Origin: a virus
Direction: 5' to 3' (one strand)
Virus record (IMG/VR): IMGVR_UViG_3300014050_001238
Span: 1 to 25,020 of that record
DNA: 25,020 bases
The notes under the pieces are model-generated. The model ran no database searches and was not told the DNA's origin. It saw nothing but the letters and a program-made list of their open reading frames with translations. Both the position numbers and the translations under genes were made by a program. Shown in pieces: positions 17,972 through 25,020 of this stretch. Numbering within the stretch: position 1 is the first letter of the stretch; every line of letters starts with the position of its first letter.

Positions 17972-18676
17972 TTATTTCCTATTAATTTTTGCTAATTTTA
18001 AATAACTTAGTGTTTTAATCCAAAACCAACCCATGTCAAATTCAAACCATTTTTCAGATAGTTTTGCACTTGCTGGTTTATTATGATGGTTATTATGTAG
18101 TTCTTCACCACCAATAATTAGACCCATTGGTATAATGTTTTTAGATGTGTCGTTTGTTTCGGTGTTACGATAACCCCAATAATGGCCAACACCATTGACT
18201 ACACCTGCAGCCCAAAATGGAATCCAGGCCATCTGTATCAACCACATAACAATACCCCATCCGTGAAATAGATAGGTTTCAATAATCAATAATGCTATTA
18301 CGCCTACAAGGCTATACTTTGAGTATATATTCTTTTCAACCCAATCTTCAGGTGTTCCTTTGCCGTATGCTTGAACCATTAGTTTATCTTTACTTGCATC
18401 AGCATACAGAAATGCACCGCCAAATAATACACGCCAAATACCAAATATCTTTGGTGAATGTGGGTCACCTTTTTGGTCGGTCATCTGATGGTGTTTACGG
18501 TGTATAGCAACCCATTGCTTGGTGACCATGCCTGTTGTAAGCCATAGCCAAAATCGTATGAGATGTTCTAATACAGGATTAAATGTTACTGCTCGATGTG
18601 CTTGACTGCGATGGAGATACATTGTAACACAAAGAATGGTGATGTGGGTCATCACCAATGTGTAGAGAATTAACAT
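17972..18676 (-). CDS. Fatty acid desaturase (acyl-CoA/acyl-lipid delta-9 type)
   Basis: 234 residues with hydrophobic segments near residues 1-20, 38-50, 121-160. The three histidine boxes of membrane diiron desaturases are present: HRSQAH (22-27), HRKHH (59-63) and HNNHH (194-198), plus GHYWGYRN before the last box. The enzyme inserts a double bond in membrane acyl chains using oxygen and iron. It is shorter at the N-terminus than typical bacterial enzymes. The start overlaps the nrdB stop (TAATG). A likely role is to adjust membrane fluidity of the infected cell, which is inference. Confidence 0.9.
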   Translation of the reverse strand: MLILYTLVMTHITILCVTMYLHRSQAHRAVTFNPVLEHLIRFWLWLTTGMVTKQWVAIHRKHHQMTDQKGDPHSPKIFGIWRVLFGGAFLYADASKDKLMVQAYGKGTPEDWVEKNIYSKYSLVGVIALLIIETYLFHGWGIVMWLIQMAWIPFWAAGVVNGVGHYWGYRNTETNDTSKNIIPMGLIIGGEELHNNHHNKPASAKLSEKWFEFDMGWFWIKTLSYLKLAKINRK

Positions 18677-19668
18677 TAGGCGGCTTTACCCCAAACATCG
18701 TCCCATGTACCACTTAATGCACCCTTAGAATAATCTGTTGAACGGTTTTCAAAAAAGTTAGTGTGTGTTGGAGCATTAATCATTTCTTCAACCCATGGCA
18801 ATGGATTGCGTTTGACTTTGAAAATGCCTTTCATGCCTAGGCCAATTAATCTGCGGTCAGCAATATAACGAATATATTGTTTAACATCAGCAGGTGTTAG
18901 ACCTTCCATTTCACCCATACTAAAAGCAAGGTCAATGAATTTATCTTCTAATTCAACCATTTTTTCTGCAATGGCATAGATAGATTGTTTTAATTCATCA
19001 TTCCATATTTCGGTGTTCTCATGCACATAGGTCTTAAATAGTTTCATCATGGACTCAGCGTGCATTGTTTCATCAACGATTGACCATGTAATGATTTGAC
19101 CCATGCCTTTCATTTTACCTTGGCGTGGAAAGTTTAGTAACATAATAAATGAGCTAAACAACTGCATACCTTCTGTAAAGGCTGAAAATACTGCAATATG
19201 TCGTGCTGTGTTTTCTTTGGTGCCGTTCTTATCTGAAATATCAAGCACATAATCATGCTTGTCTTTCATCTCCTGATACTCCATAAAATCATTATAGGTT
19301 GTGTCAGGCAGACCCAATGTTTCAATCAGGTGTGAATATGCCGCAATATGTAATGCTTCACGAGCTGCAAAGCCCATCAGCATCATACGCACTTCTGGTT
19401 GTGGAAAATATGGCAGATAGTTCTTTACATAACCACCTGCCACATCAATGTCGCCTTGTGTGAAGAAACGGAAAATATTGGTTAAAAAGTGTTTCTCAGC
19501 TGGTGTGAGTTTCTTTTTCCAATCTTTCACATCTTCAAGCATTGGCACTTCTGTGTGTAACCAATGTGATTGCTCATGCTTCAACCATGCCTCATATGCC
19601 CATGGATAATTGAACGGTTTAAAACTGTTGCGTGTATCTGTTAATTTACTTTCTGTTTTCTTAATCAT
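18676..19668 (-). CDS. nrdB: Ribonucleoside-diphosphate reductase beta subunit (class Ia)
   Basis: 330 residues from ATG 19668 (GAGAGAAAAG before it; an ATG at 19680 lacks a ribosome site). Diiron ligands Asp73, Glu104, His107, Glu166, Glu200 and His203 are in order. Tyr111 stands four residues after His107 in EALHIAAYSH, the position of the radical Tyr122 of E. coli NrdB. With NrdA it makes deoxyribonucleotides for phage DNA. Overlaps the conserved 212-residue gene by 8 nt. Confidence 0.95.
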   Translation of the reverse strand: MIKKTESKLTDTRNSFKPFNYPWAYEAWLKHEQSHWLHTEVPMLEDVKDWKKKLTPAEKHFLTNIFRFFTQGDIDVAGGYVKNYLPYFPQPEVRMMLMGFAAREALHIAAYSHLIETLGLPDTTYNDFMEYQEMKDKHDYVLDISDKNGTKENTARHIAVFSAFTEGMQLFSSFIMLLNFPRQGKMKGMGQIITWSIVDETMHAESMMKLFKTYVHENTEIWNDELKQSIYAIAEKMVELEDKFIDLAFSMGEMEGLTPADVKQYIRYIADRRLIGLGMKGIFKVKRNPLPWVEEMINAPTHTNFFENRSTDYSKGALSGTWDDVWGKAA

Positions 19669-20299
19669 CTTTTCTCTCATACATTACTGTGTTGATGTTT
19701 CCTAGTGCCCATTTGGCCTCGGTTTCTACTGACCATCTCTTAGTTGCTACTCTAAAATCTGGCATCTTTAATTCTTTTGGGTTACTACTTGGTTCTAATA
19801 TAATCAACCTATTATTTGGTTGAGCAGCAAACTGCCCGTTATCACACATAACAAAATTATAAGACTTGTGATCCTCAACATCTTCGGAAAAGCCAGTATC
19901 AAGAGTATTAAAATCAGGATGGGCACTATCAACTGTGAAAAGGTATACCCCATACATCCAATCTCCATTTTTCAACTTAAACTTACATTTCATGGATTGT
20001 AACTGTGCTTTCTTTAGAACAGTAATATCATATGATAAACAATCCCACAACTGTAAACTATCTAATGGCAATGGTTCACCAACAATAGGCTTCCAACAAA
20101 ATGCGTGTAATGGTAACTTGTCGTATAATGCACCGTAATTGTTTAGATAGGCCTCAATACGAAATGCTTGACCTCGTAATGATTTGATACTTATCCACCA
20201 ACATGGCTCAAGTTCTCCATGACCTTTTTGAAAATCATAGAGAAATTCTTTACGAACAAAACATTTTACCGGTGGTAAATTTGCTACAATGTGTGCCAT
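19661..20299 (-). CDS. Conserved aquatic T4-like phage protein of unknown function
   Basis: 212 residues starting MAHIVANLPPVKCFVRKEFLYD at 20299 (GGTGG ribosome site, TAATG overlap with the carrier gene; an upstream in-frame reading to 20329 is less likely). Features GHGELEPCWWISIKSLRGQAF, NNYGALYDKLPLHAFCWK and LDSLQLWDCLSYDI. This pattern is recurrent in marine T4-like phages near replication or RNR genes; no function assigned. Confidence 0.88.
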   Translation of the reverse strand: MAHIVANLPPVKCFVRKEFLYDFQKGHGELEPCWWISIKSLRGQAFRIEAYLNNYGALYDKLPLHAFCWKPIVGEPLPLDSLQLWDCLSYDITVLKKAQLQSMKCKFKLKNGDWMYGVYLFTVDSAHPDFNTLDTGFSEDVEDHKSYNFVMCDNGQFAAQPNNRLIILEPSSNPKELKMPDFRVATKRWSVETEAKWALGNINTVMYERKDD

Positions 20300-20622
20300 T
20301 AAAAACCCACCGATGAACCGCAACCGCAAGAAGATTTTACATTTGGATTACTAATTACAAACCTTGATTCAAAAGGCTTTTCAACATAATCTAATGTTGC
20401 TTCATTTAAGTATTCCATTGACATATAATCCACTATTAGTTTAACATCTGTTGCTTCAAAAACAAAATCATCTTCTTCTATTGTATCTTCAAAAGTAAAA
20501 ACATATTCAAAGCCATTACAACCACCGCCTCTGAGAGCAACCCTCAACCCTTTTAGTGTTGGTTCATTTTCTTCAATAATTAAATCACGAATTCTTTCAG
20601 CGGCAGCTTTTGTTAGTTTCAT
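20299..20622 (-). CDS. A-type iron-sulfur carrier protein (HesB/IscA/ErpA family)
   Basis: 107 residues with the three conserved cysteines: Cys35 in GGGCNGF, and Cys99 and Cys101 in SCGCGSSVGF. These hold and transfer [2Fe-2S] or [4Fe-4S] clusters. Located between nrdA and nrdB, with one-base overlaps on both sides, so produced together with them. Known as an auxiliary gene in cyanophages and pelagiphages; the target protein is unknown. Confidence 0.92.
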   Translation of the reverse strand: MKLTKAAAERIRDLIIEENEPTLKGLRVALRGGGCNGFEYVFTFEDTIEEDDFVFEATDVKLIVDYMSMEYLNEATLDYVEKPFESRFVISNPNVKSSCGCGSSVGF

Positions 20623-22412
20623 TACCCTTCACACGCCAAACATTCGTTACCTTGTGCGATAGCAGTCATGTCTAACTCTTTAATAACTTCTCTTTCAATA
20701 CGCTTAGATACCTTATCAGCCTTAGCCAACTTCTCTGAACGGCAATAGTATAGTGTTTTCAATCCTTTTTTCCATGCCAAGAAATGACAGGCATGGAGAT
20801 ATTTGACATTCACATCAGGCCTGAAGAATAGATTCAATGATTGTGCTTGGTCAATATACACTTGGCGGTCGGCTGCGTGTTCAATCACCCAGCGTTGGTC
20901 AATTTCCATTCCAGTTTTAAATATATCTTTTTGTGTATCATCTAATATGGTCAAATGTTGGCATGAACCATCATTAGCAATAATAGATGACCATGTATCT
21001 TGCATTTGTTCTTCAGTAAGACCTTTTGCTCTTAGTATGGCATCAAGGAACTTATTTTTATTCAGATGTGATCCTGATAAGGTATCTTGTCTGTAAGCAT
21101 TAGCACGATATGGCTCAATAGAAGGACTGGTGTTACCCATAAGAATAGAGCTGGAAGCATTTGGGGCCACAGCCATAACGTGAGCGAAGCGTAGGCCGGT
21201 GCCGGCACAGTCACCAGGAGAGCCCCGTTCACCACCCAATTCCAAGTTGGCTTCATCTAATTTACTCCTTATATGTTTGAACATTTTGTTATTGGCTACT
21301 TTAGCCATGACACCTTCAAAAGCAATACCATTACGCTGTAGATAAGCATGGAACCCAAGAGCACCGATACCAATAGAACGCTCTCGCTCGGCACTAAACT
21401 TTGCACGATGAACAGCATCAGGAGCATTAGTAATGAAGTAATCAAGGACATTATCAAGCATCTCGGCAATATCTTTAAGAAATAATTTGTTAGTTCTCCA
21501 TTCATCATAATACTCCAAATTAACTGACGATAGGCAGCAAACGGCTGTTCTATCTTTATCTGTTGGTAGAATAATCTCAGAGCATAGGTTTGATTGTTGA
21601 ATCTTTAGACCTAAATCTTTCTGAAATTGTGGCATGAGCCGATTGCTGGTGTCAATGAAATGGATATATGGTTCACCAGTTAACATTCTTGTTTCTAAAA
21701 TTCTCTGCCACAATTCACGAGCAGAAATAGTATCTCTTACTTCACCTGATGCTGGGTCTTTTAATTGCCATGTGTCATCAAAGTTTGGGTCAAGCATTGA
21801 TTGCTCAACAAGGTGCATAAACTCATCGGTGATATTGATGCCGTGATGTAAATTCAGGCAACGCATATTCTGGTCGCCTGTTGGTTTACGAATCTCAAGA
21901 AACATTAATACATCAGGATGACTGATATCAAGATAGGCTGCATATGACCCTCTGCGTGTGCGACCTTGACGATAGGCTAGTGATGAGGCGTCATAGGTAC
22001 GCAAGTGTGGCATTACACCAGTTGATTTATCATCAGCACTACGAATGCCAATGCCGATGCCTACACCACCGCCTAGCATTGATAACCAATTTACTTCAGC
22101 TAAGCAATCTACTAGTCCTTCTGCCGAATCATGTAGATAAGGGAGAAAACATGATATAGGAAGACCACGCTTACTGCGACCAAAGCTAAGAATGGGAGTA
22201 GAATAAGAAAGCCAATGATTGGAACTATACTCATACAACCTCTGTGAATGCTCTTCGTTAGAGCCAAACGCCTTTGAAACATATGCAAACCTCTCTTGCG
22301 GTGATGTTTCGTCCTCTTTCATGTAGGACTCTTTCAATCTTTTAATTCCCAATTCATCAAACAATGAATCACGAGAATAATCTACTTTAATACCGTGAAC
22401 GATATCACTCAT
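20622..22412 (-). CDS. nrdA: Ribonucleoside-diphosphate reductase alpha subunit (class Ia)
   Basis: 596 residues from ATG 22412 (GGAG ribosome site seven bases away; the open frame extends further without one). Active-site residues: Cys88 in ISCFLPYL, Asn275-Cys277-Glu279 in SNLCSEI, the second redox Cys at 292/293, PNASSSILMGNTSPSIEP in the catalytic barrel, and C-terminal Cys591/Cys594 (NECLACEG), spaced x2 rather than the usual x4. There is no N-terminal ATP-cone, so allosteric activity control is probably lost, as in other phage enzymes. Confidence 0.95.
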   Translation of the reverse strand: MSDIVHGIKVDYSRDSLFDELGIKRLKESYMKEDETSPQERFAYVSKAFGSNEEHSQRLYEYSSNHWLSYSTPILSFGRSKRGLPISCFLPYLHDSAEGLVDCLAEVNWLSMLGGGVGIGIGIRSADDKSTGVMPHLRTYDASSLAYRQGRTRRGSYAAYLDISHPDVLMFLEIRKPTGDQNMRCLNLHHGINITDEFMHLVEQSMLDPNFDDTWQLKDPASGEVRDTISARELWQRILETRMLTGEPYIHFIDTSNRLMPQFQKDLGLKIQQSNLCSEIILPTDKDRTAVCCLSSVNLEYYDEWRTNKLFLKDIAEMLDNVLDYFITNAPDAVHRAKFSAERERSIGIGALGFHAYLQRNGIAFEGVMAKVANNKMFKHIRSKLDEANLELGGERGSPGDCAGTGLRFAHVMAVAPNASSSILMGNTSPSIEPYRANAYRQDTLSGSHLNKNKFLDAILRAKGLTEEQMQDTWSSIIANDGSCQHLTILDDTQKDIFKTGMEIDQRWVIEHAADRQVYIDQAQSLNLFFRPDVNVKYLHACHFLAWKKGLKTLYYCRSEKLAKADKVSKRIEREVIKELDMTAIAQGNECLACEG

Positions 22413-22431
22413 TAAAACTCCAATCTTATTA

Positions 22432-23463
22432 TTATACTTTCTTCCAAAAAACAAATTTGGTCTGTGCTTGTAAACCGTTAAATGTGTTACTACTTATAAT
22501 ACTTTCAATCTCACCAACTGATATGCCACTCATTATCATTTCATTGACATCTTTTGCTTGTATAGTATTAGGCCAAATGACGATATTGTGATTGGATTTA
22601 ATGCTTTCTTGCATTAATTTGACGATTTCTTTGTTGCGTGGTTCATTATCAAATATTAAAACTTTCTTACCTGCTGAAATATTTTCTGCAACAATAGCAA
22701 GATTAGCATCAGCACTTGCAACACAATTCTTTATAAACAGACTATCAAGGGGACCTTCAACAACACGGACAGGTTCGTGAACACTCACTCTATCCATACC
22801 GAACACTAATTTTTCTTCACTATCGGTAGTGCGAATGGTTATATATCTTAGTGTTTTATCGGAGGTTTCTAATGCACGGCCTGATACCGCAATCAGGTTA
22901 TTATACACATCATAGAACGGTATAATAACTCGAGCATCATCAATCAACTTCTTGCCATGATTAGGCACCAAGGCATCTATAAATTTCTTATAGTGTGAGG
23001 TAAATAATAATTGGCTGTAGAACTCTTTAGGTATCTGTCTATTCTTTAGATAAGCTAAGCAAAAATGCTCACTTGATAGGTTAGAACAGAACTCGGCGTG
23101 CTCAAAGATTTTTGGTTTGTCAAGTTTATCAAATCTTGGCGAGGGTATGTTGAATGTTGGCTCCTTAAAATTGGAGAAACCGGATTCACCTGATTTATAC
23201 CGTTCAAGGACATATTCCTTGTATAAACTACCATCTACATTCTCCAATAATTTACCTAGACTTGTACCTATTCCACAATTTTTGCATGAATAGAATAGAT
23301 TGTTGCCTTTCTTATACACATACCCACGAGCCTTGAGGAGATTCTTCTTAGAATCACCGCAAATCGGGCATGAGAAATTCCAAAGGTAATCTTGCTTACG
23401 CTTGAAGTTTCTCAGACGATGGGAAATTAGTCCAATATATTTGGACTCTACACTTAAACTCAT
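22432..23463 (-). CDS. DNA primase, T4 gp61-like
   Basis: 343 residues. Zinc-binding region: Cys32/Cys35 (FSCPICGDSKK) and Cys60/Cys63 (SCKNCG). The TOPRIM catalytic part follows with EGPLDSLFI (acidic Glu) and VLIFDNEPRN. It makes RNA primers for the lagging strand, normally with a gp41 helicase not in this window. The ATG at 23463 lies only about 3 nt after the start predicted from the consensus promoter at 23472-23500, so a transcript from it would be leaderless. Start of the replication and nucleotide block. Confidence 0.92.
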   Translation of the reverse strand: MSLSVESKYIGLISHRLRNFKRKQDYLWNFSCPICGDSKKNLLKARGYVYKKGNNLFYSCKNCGIGTSLGKLLENVDGSLYKEYVLERYKSGESGFSNFKEPTFNIPSPRFDKLDKPKIFEHAEFCSNLSSEHFCLAYLKNRQIPKEFYSQLLFTSHYKKFIDALVPNHGKKLIDDARVIIPFYDVYNNLIAVSGRALETSDKTLRYITIRTTDSEEKLVFGMDRVSVHEPVRVVEGPLDSLFIKNCVASADANLAIVAENISAGKKVLIFDNEPRNKEIVKLMQESIKSNHNIVIWPNTIQAKDVNEMIMSGISVGEIESIISSNTFNGLQAQTKFVFWKKV

Positions 23464-23471
23464 AATATAGG

Positions 23472-23500
23472 ATTATAACAAAATACTACTGAATTGTCAA
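23472..23500 (-). promoter_or_regulatory. Consensus sigma70 promoter for the primase/RNR block
   Basis: Perfect TTGACA (23495-23500), 17-nt spacer, perfect TATAAT (23472-23477). Differs in spacer from the early promoter family P1-P4, so a separate unit. Predicted start near 23466. Confidence 0.88.
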
Positions 23501-23502
23501 CA

Positions 23503-23808
23503 CTATTGAAATATTTTTGTAATGATTTCCATGTGGCCAGATACCCAACCAAGAGCGGCAAGGGCACCTGCTGATAACCATACCCACTTATCTCTCTGAG
23601 ATTTAAGTGCATTGATTTCTTTTGCCAAAGCTGAATGTTGAGTGCATGAAGCATCATACATGGTTTTCAGCTGTTCTGTCAAGTCATCTCGTGTTTTATC
23701 AAGGCAATCATGCACATCTTTAACGTCAACTTTCAGGTCGTCTAATTTCTCATCAAGGGTATGTACCTTGGTTTCAACAATACCAAGGCGCTCTGCTGTA
23801 GATGCCAT
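23503..23808 (-). CDS. Coiled-coil protein with C-terminal membrane anchor
   Basis: 101 residues. Residues about 5-55 form a heptad coiled coil (LGIVETKVHTLDEKLDDLKV; DVHDCLDKTRDDLTEQLK), then a C-terminal transmembrane helix (WVWLSAGALAALGWVSG). This arrangement is like XhlA-type phage lysis accessories and is frequent in aquatic phages. Function not established. Promoter of the primase starts just beyond its stop. Confidence 0.77.
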   Translation of the reverse strand: MASTAERLGIVETKVHTLDEKLDDLKVDVKDVHDCLDKTRDDLTEQLKTMYDASCTQHSALAKEINALKSQRDKWVWLSAGALAALGWVSGHMEIITKIFQ

Positions 23809-23810
23809 TT

Positions 23811-24002
23811 TTATTTCTTCTCTGGCACAGGAGTACCGTCTAATTTTTTATGAACTTTGATTTCTTTACAAACTTCTTTTTCTTTACCTGTTTTCTGGTC
23901 TTTCTGCATGACACAAGCCTTTTTAGTTTCGGCTGCATGAGCAACTTGGTAACCAACAAGAGACCATGCTACAATATTAATTGCGATTAAAAACTTTTTC
24001 AT
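23811..24002 (-). CDS. Small exported protein with signal peptide
   Basis: 63 residues. MKKFLIAINIVAWSLVGYQVAHAAE is a cleavable signal peptide (A-x-A site), followed by a charged 40-residue mature part with two Cys (KACVMQKDQ, KEVCKEIK). Probably periplasmic. Overlaps the holin-like gene by ATGA. No family recognised. Confidence 0.72.
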   Translation of the reverse strand: MKKFLIAINIVAWSLVGYQVAHAAETKKACVMQKDQKTGKEKEVCKEIKVHKKLDGTPVPEKK

Positions 24003-24223
24003 TTCTGTTCTTCCTTTTTAGCAAATTTTTCTGAGGCGGTAAATCCTAATCCTGCGATTACAAGGTATATCATTGAATCAAACAATGATGGTGTTACCTT
24101 GTAACCAAAAATGTCAGCGACAAGTGCAAAAGCACAAATTAAAAATGATAAAAGGGTTATAACTCTTTTACTACTGATAGACCCATTGTGTCCATCGGAT
24201 AGCATACTATTCAACCAATTCAT
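23999..24223 (-). CDS. Holin-like two-helix membrane protein
   Basis: 74 residues. After a short polar N-terminus with SSKRVI, two hydrophobic helices (about residues 23-40 and 49-63; LLSFLICAFALVADIFGY, MIYLVIAGLGFTASEKF) and a Lys-rich tail. The SSKR...GLGFTAxEKF pattern is frequent in T4-like phages and often called holin-like. Lysis role is plausible but not shown; no endolysin is visible here. Confidence 0.72.
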   Translation of the reverse strand: MNWLNSMLSDGHNGSISSKRVITLLSFLICAFALVADIFGYKVTPSLFDSMIYLVIAGLGFTASEKFAKKEEQK

Positions 24224-24226
24224 TTA

Positions 24227-24712
24227 TTAAATCTCTGGTTGAGGTGGTTGAAGTGGTGCTGGTTTACCACCAAATCCTGTTGTAACTGCTGGTGCAAATG
24301 GCGATGGTGCAGGTGCCGATGCAACAAAAGCAGGCGTTGTTACACCACTAAAACTTGGCGTAGATGGTGTTGTTGGTGCAGGACTTACTGTTGTAGGCCG
24401 TGTTGCAGCTTGTAGTGCCATCTTCTGTGCATCTTTGTCACCACCAGCCAACATGATACCAGATAATGTACCAGTTAAAAATGTGGCAATAGGTATAATC
24501 AACTCAAAGAATTTTTGGTCGATAGGTGAAATAGCATTAAGTGGCTGTGTTACAAAAATTAAAGAGTATAACACAACAAATACAATACCAAACAATGTAA
24601 GTGCCAAACAAATACCAATAAAGAACTTCAGACGAGCCATCAACTGCTCTTCGGTATACATGAAGTTATCTTCTGGTTTCTTTTCTTTTTTATTAAAAAT
24701 ATTCAAGTTCAT
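24227..24712 (-). CDS. Membrane protein with Pro/Ala/Thr-rich C-terminal tail
   Basis: 161 residues. Two transmembrane helices (about residues 30-55 and 70-90; FFIGICLALTLFGIVFVVLY, LIIPIATFLTGTLSGIMLAG) and a disordered tail rich in Pro, Thr, Ala (residues 105-160). ATG at 24712 overlaps the upstream stop (ATGA); a TTG two codons earlier is possible. Role unknown, inner-membrane. Confidence 0.75.
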   Translation of the reverse strand: MNLNIFNKKEKKPEDNFMYTEEQLMARLKFFIGICLALTLFGIVFVVLYSLIFVTQPLNAISPIDQKFFELIIPIATFLTGTLSGIMLAGGDKDAQKMALQAATRPTTVSPAPTTPSTPSFSGVTTPAFVASAPAPSPFAPAVTTGFGGKPAPLQPPQPEI

Positions 24713-24987
24713 TTGCAATTCGCTCCAGTTGTTGGCGTTATTGGTGTTGGTGTATTTTGTGCAATGGGTTTATCTCCTCCTGGTCCCAAGCGTGGGTCAT
24801 TTTGACCCTTAAAAATGTGTTGAGGACAAGTCCTTGTTACATCACAATATGGCAACTTGCATATATCTTTGTCCCAATTTGCTGGGTCTTGGCATGGGTA
24901 ACGAAACTTATCGCCACTAAAATATGCCAATGTCAATGGAAGCAATAATAAAATAATTAGGCCTTTGGCTAATCTTTTATCATTCAT
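24709..24987 (-). CDS. Conserved-type small membrane-anchored/exported Cys protein
   Basis: 92 residues. N-terminal hydrophobic anchor (KGLIILLLLPLTLAYF), then a FRYPCQDPANWDKDICKLPYC and CDVTRTCPQ segment; the pattern YPCQ-PxNWDKxxCxxPxC recurs in short marine-phage proteins. Cysteines suggest disulphides in the periplasm. C-terminus Pro/Thr-rich. AGGAG ribosome site. Confidence 0.78.
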   Translation of the reverse strand: MNDKRLAKGLIILLLLPLTLAYFSGDKFRYPCQDPANWDKDICKLPYCDVTRTCPQHIFKGQNDPRLGPGGDKPIAQNTPTPITPTTGANCK

Positions 24988-25020
24988 TAGTGAACTCCTA
25001 ATACATGAAGTGCGTGTTCA
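24987..25020 (-). CDS. C-terminal end of an upstream gene, partial
   Basis: Only the last ten codons (EHALHVLGVH) and stop TAA are inside; the stop overlaps the next start as TAATG, consistent with the tight packing of the region. Nothing can be said of function. Confidence 0.5.
   Translation of the reverse strand, partial: EHALHVLGVH

Overview
The window is a piece of a tailed double-stranded DNA phage genome of the broad T4-like (myovirus) type. It is AT-rich and very tightly packed. All 61 coding regions I can support lie on the minus strand, so transcription runs from high to low coordinates. Neighbouring genes are mostly joined by ATGA or TAATG overlaps. T4-like hallmarks are class Ia ribonucleotide reductase (nrdA, nrdB), a gp61-type primase, PhoH, GIY-YIG and HNH homing-type nucleases, and T4-type late promoters (TATAAATA). 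Iron and lipid accessory genes point to an aerobic aquatic Gram-negative host. The host is not certain; a phasin-like and a DUF3563-like small protein hint weakly at a betaproteobacterium.

Layout from right to left, in transcription order. (1) 25020-23503: small membrane or exported proteins, including a holin-like two-helix protein and a coiled-coil membrane-anchored protein. (2) 23500-16244: a consensus sigma70 promoter drives a replication and nucleotide block: primase, nrdA, A-type Fe-S carrier, a conserved unknown, nrdB, fatty acid desaturase, exported thermonuclease, zinc ribbon, GIY-YIG protein and phoH. (3) 16250-12693: late-type region with T4-like late promoters at 16241, 15436 and 14688, a homing endonuclease, two small helical proteins, an N-terminally repetitive structural protein and a fibronectin/glycine-rich tail adhesin. 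It ends in terminators at 14702 and 12693. (4) 12642-7561: small unknown genes with a 2OG-Fe(II) oxygenase, a DruA/Mom-like protein, an LpxH-like phosphoesterase, an HNH nuclease and a zinc-finger protein. (5) 7547-740: the early region. Four near-identical sigma70 promoters (TTGAC-N16-TATAAT with a shared GGTTCGTG spacer end) drive short operons of small unknown proteins. (6) 734-431: a divergent tRNA-Thr(UGU) running straight into a probable structured RNA closed by a perfect 15-bp helix. (7) 392-1: an extended -10 promoter with an 18-bp palindrome in front of a rubrerythrin gene cut by the window edge.

Functionally, nrdA, nrdB and PhoH fit dNTP supply and takeover, and the thermonuclease may salvage DNA. 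Several genes depend on iron and oxygen chemistry: rubrerythrin, NrdB, desaturase, 2OG oxygenase and the Fe-S carrier. This suggests the phage supports iron cofactors or oxygen stress responses during infection. The most unusual features are the tRNA/structured-RNA pair, an apparently protein-less promoter-to-terminator transcript at 7471-7209, and the repeated early promoter module that carries remnants of gene 3' ends.
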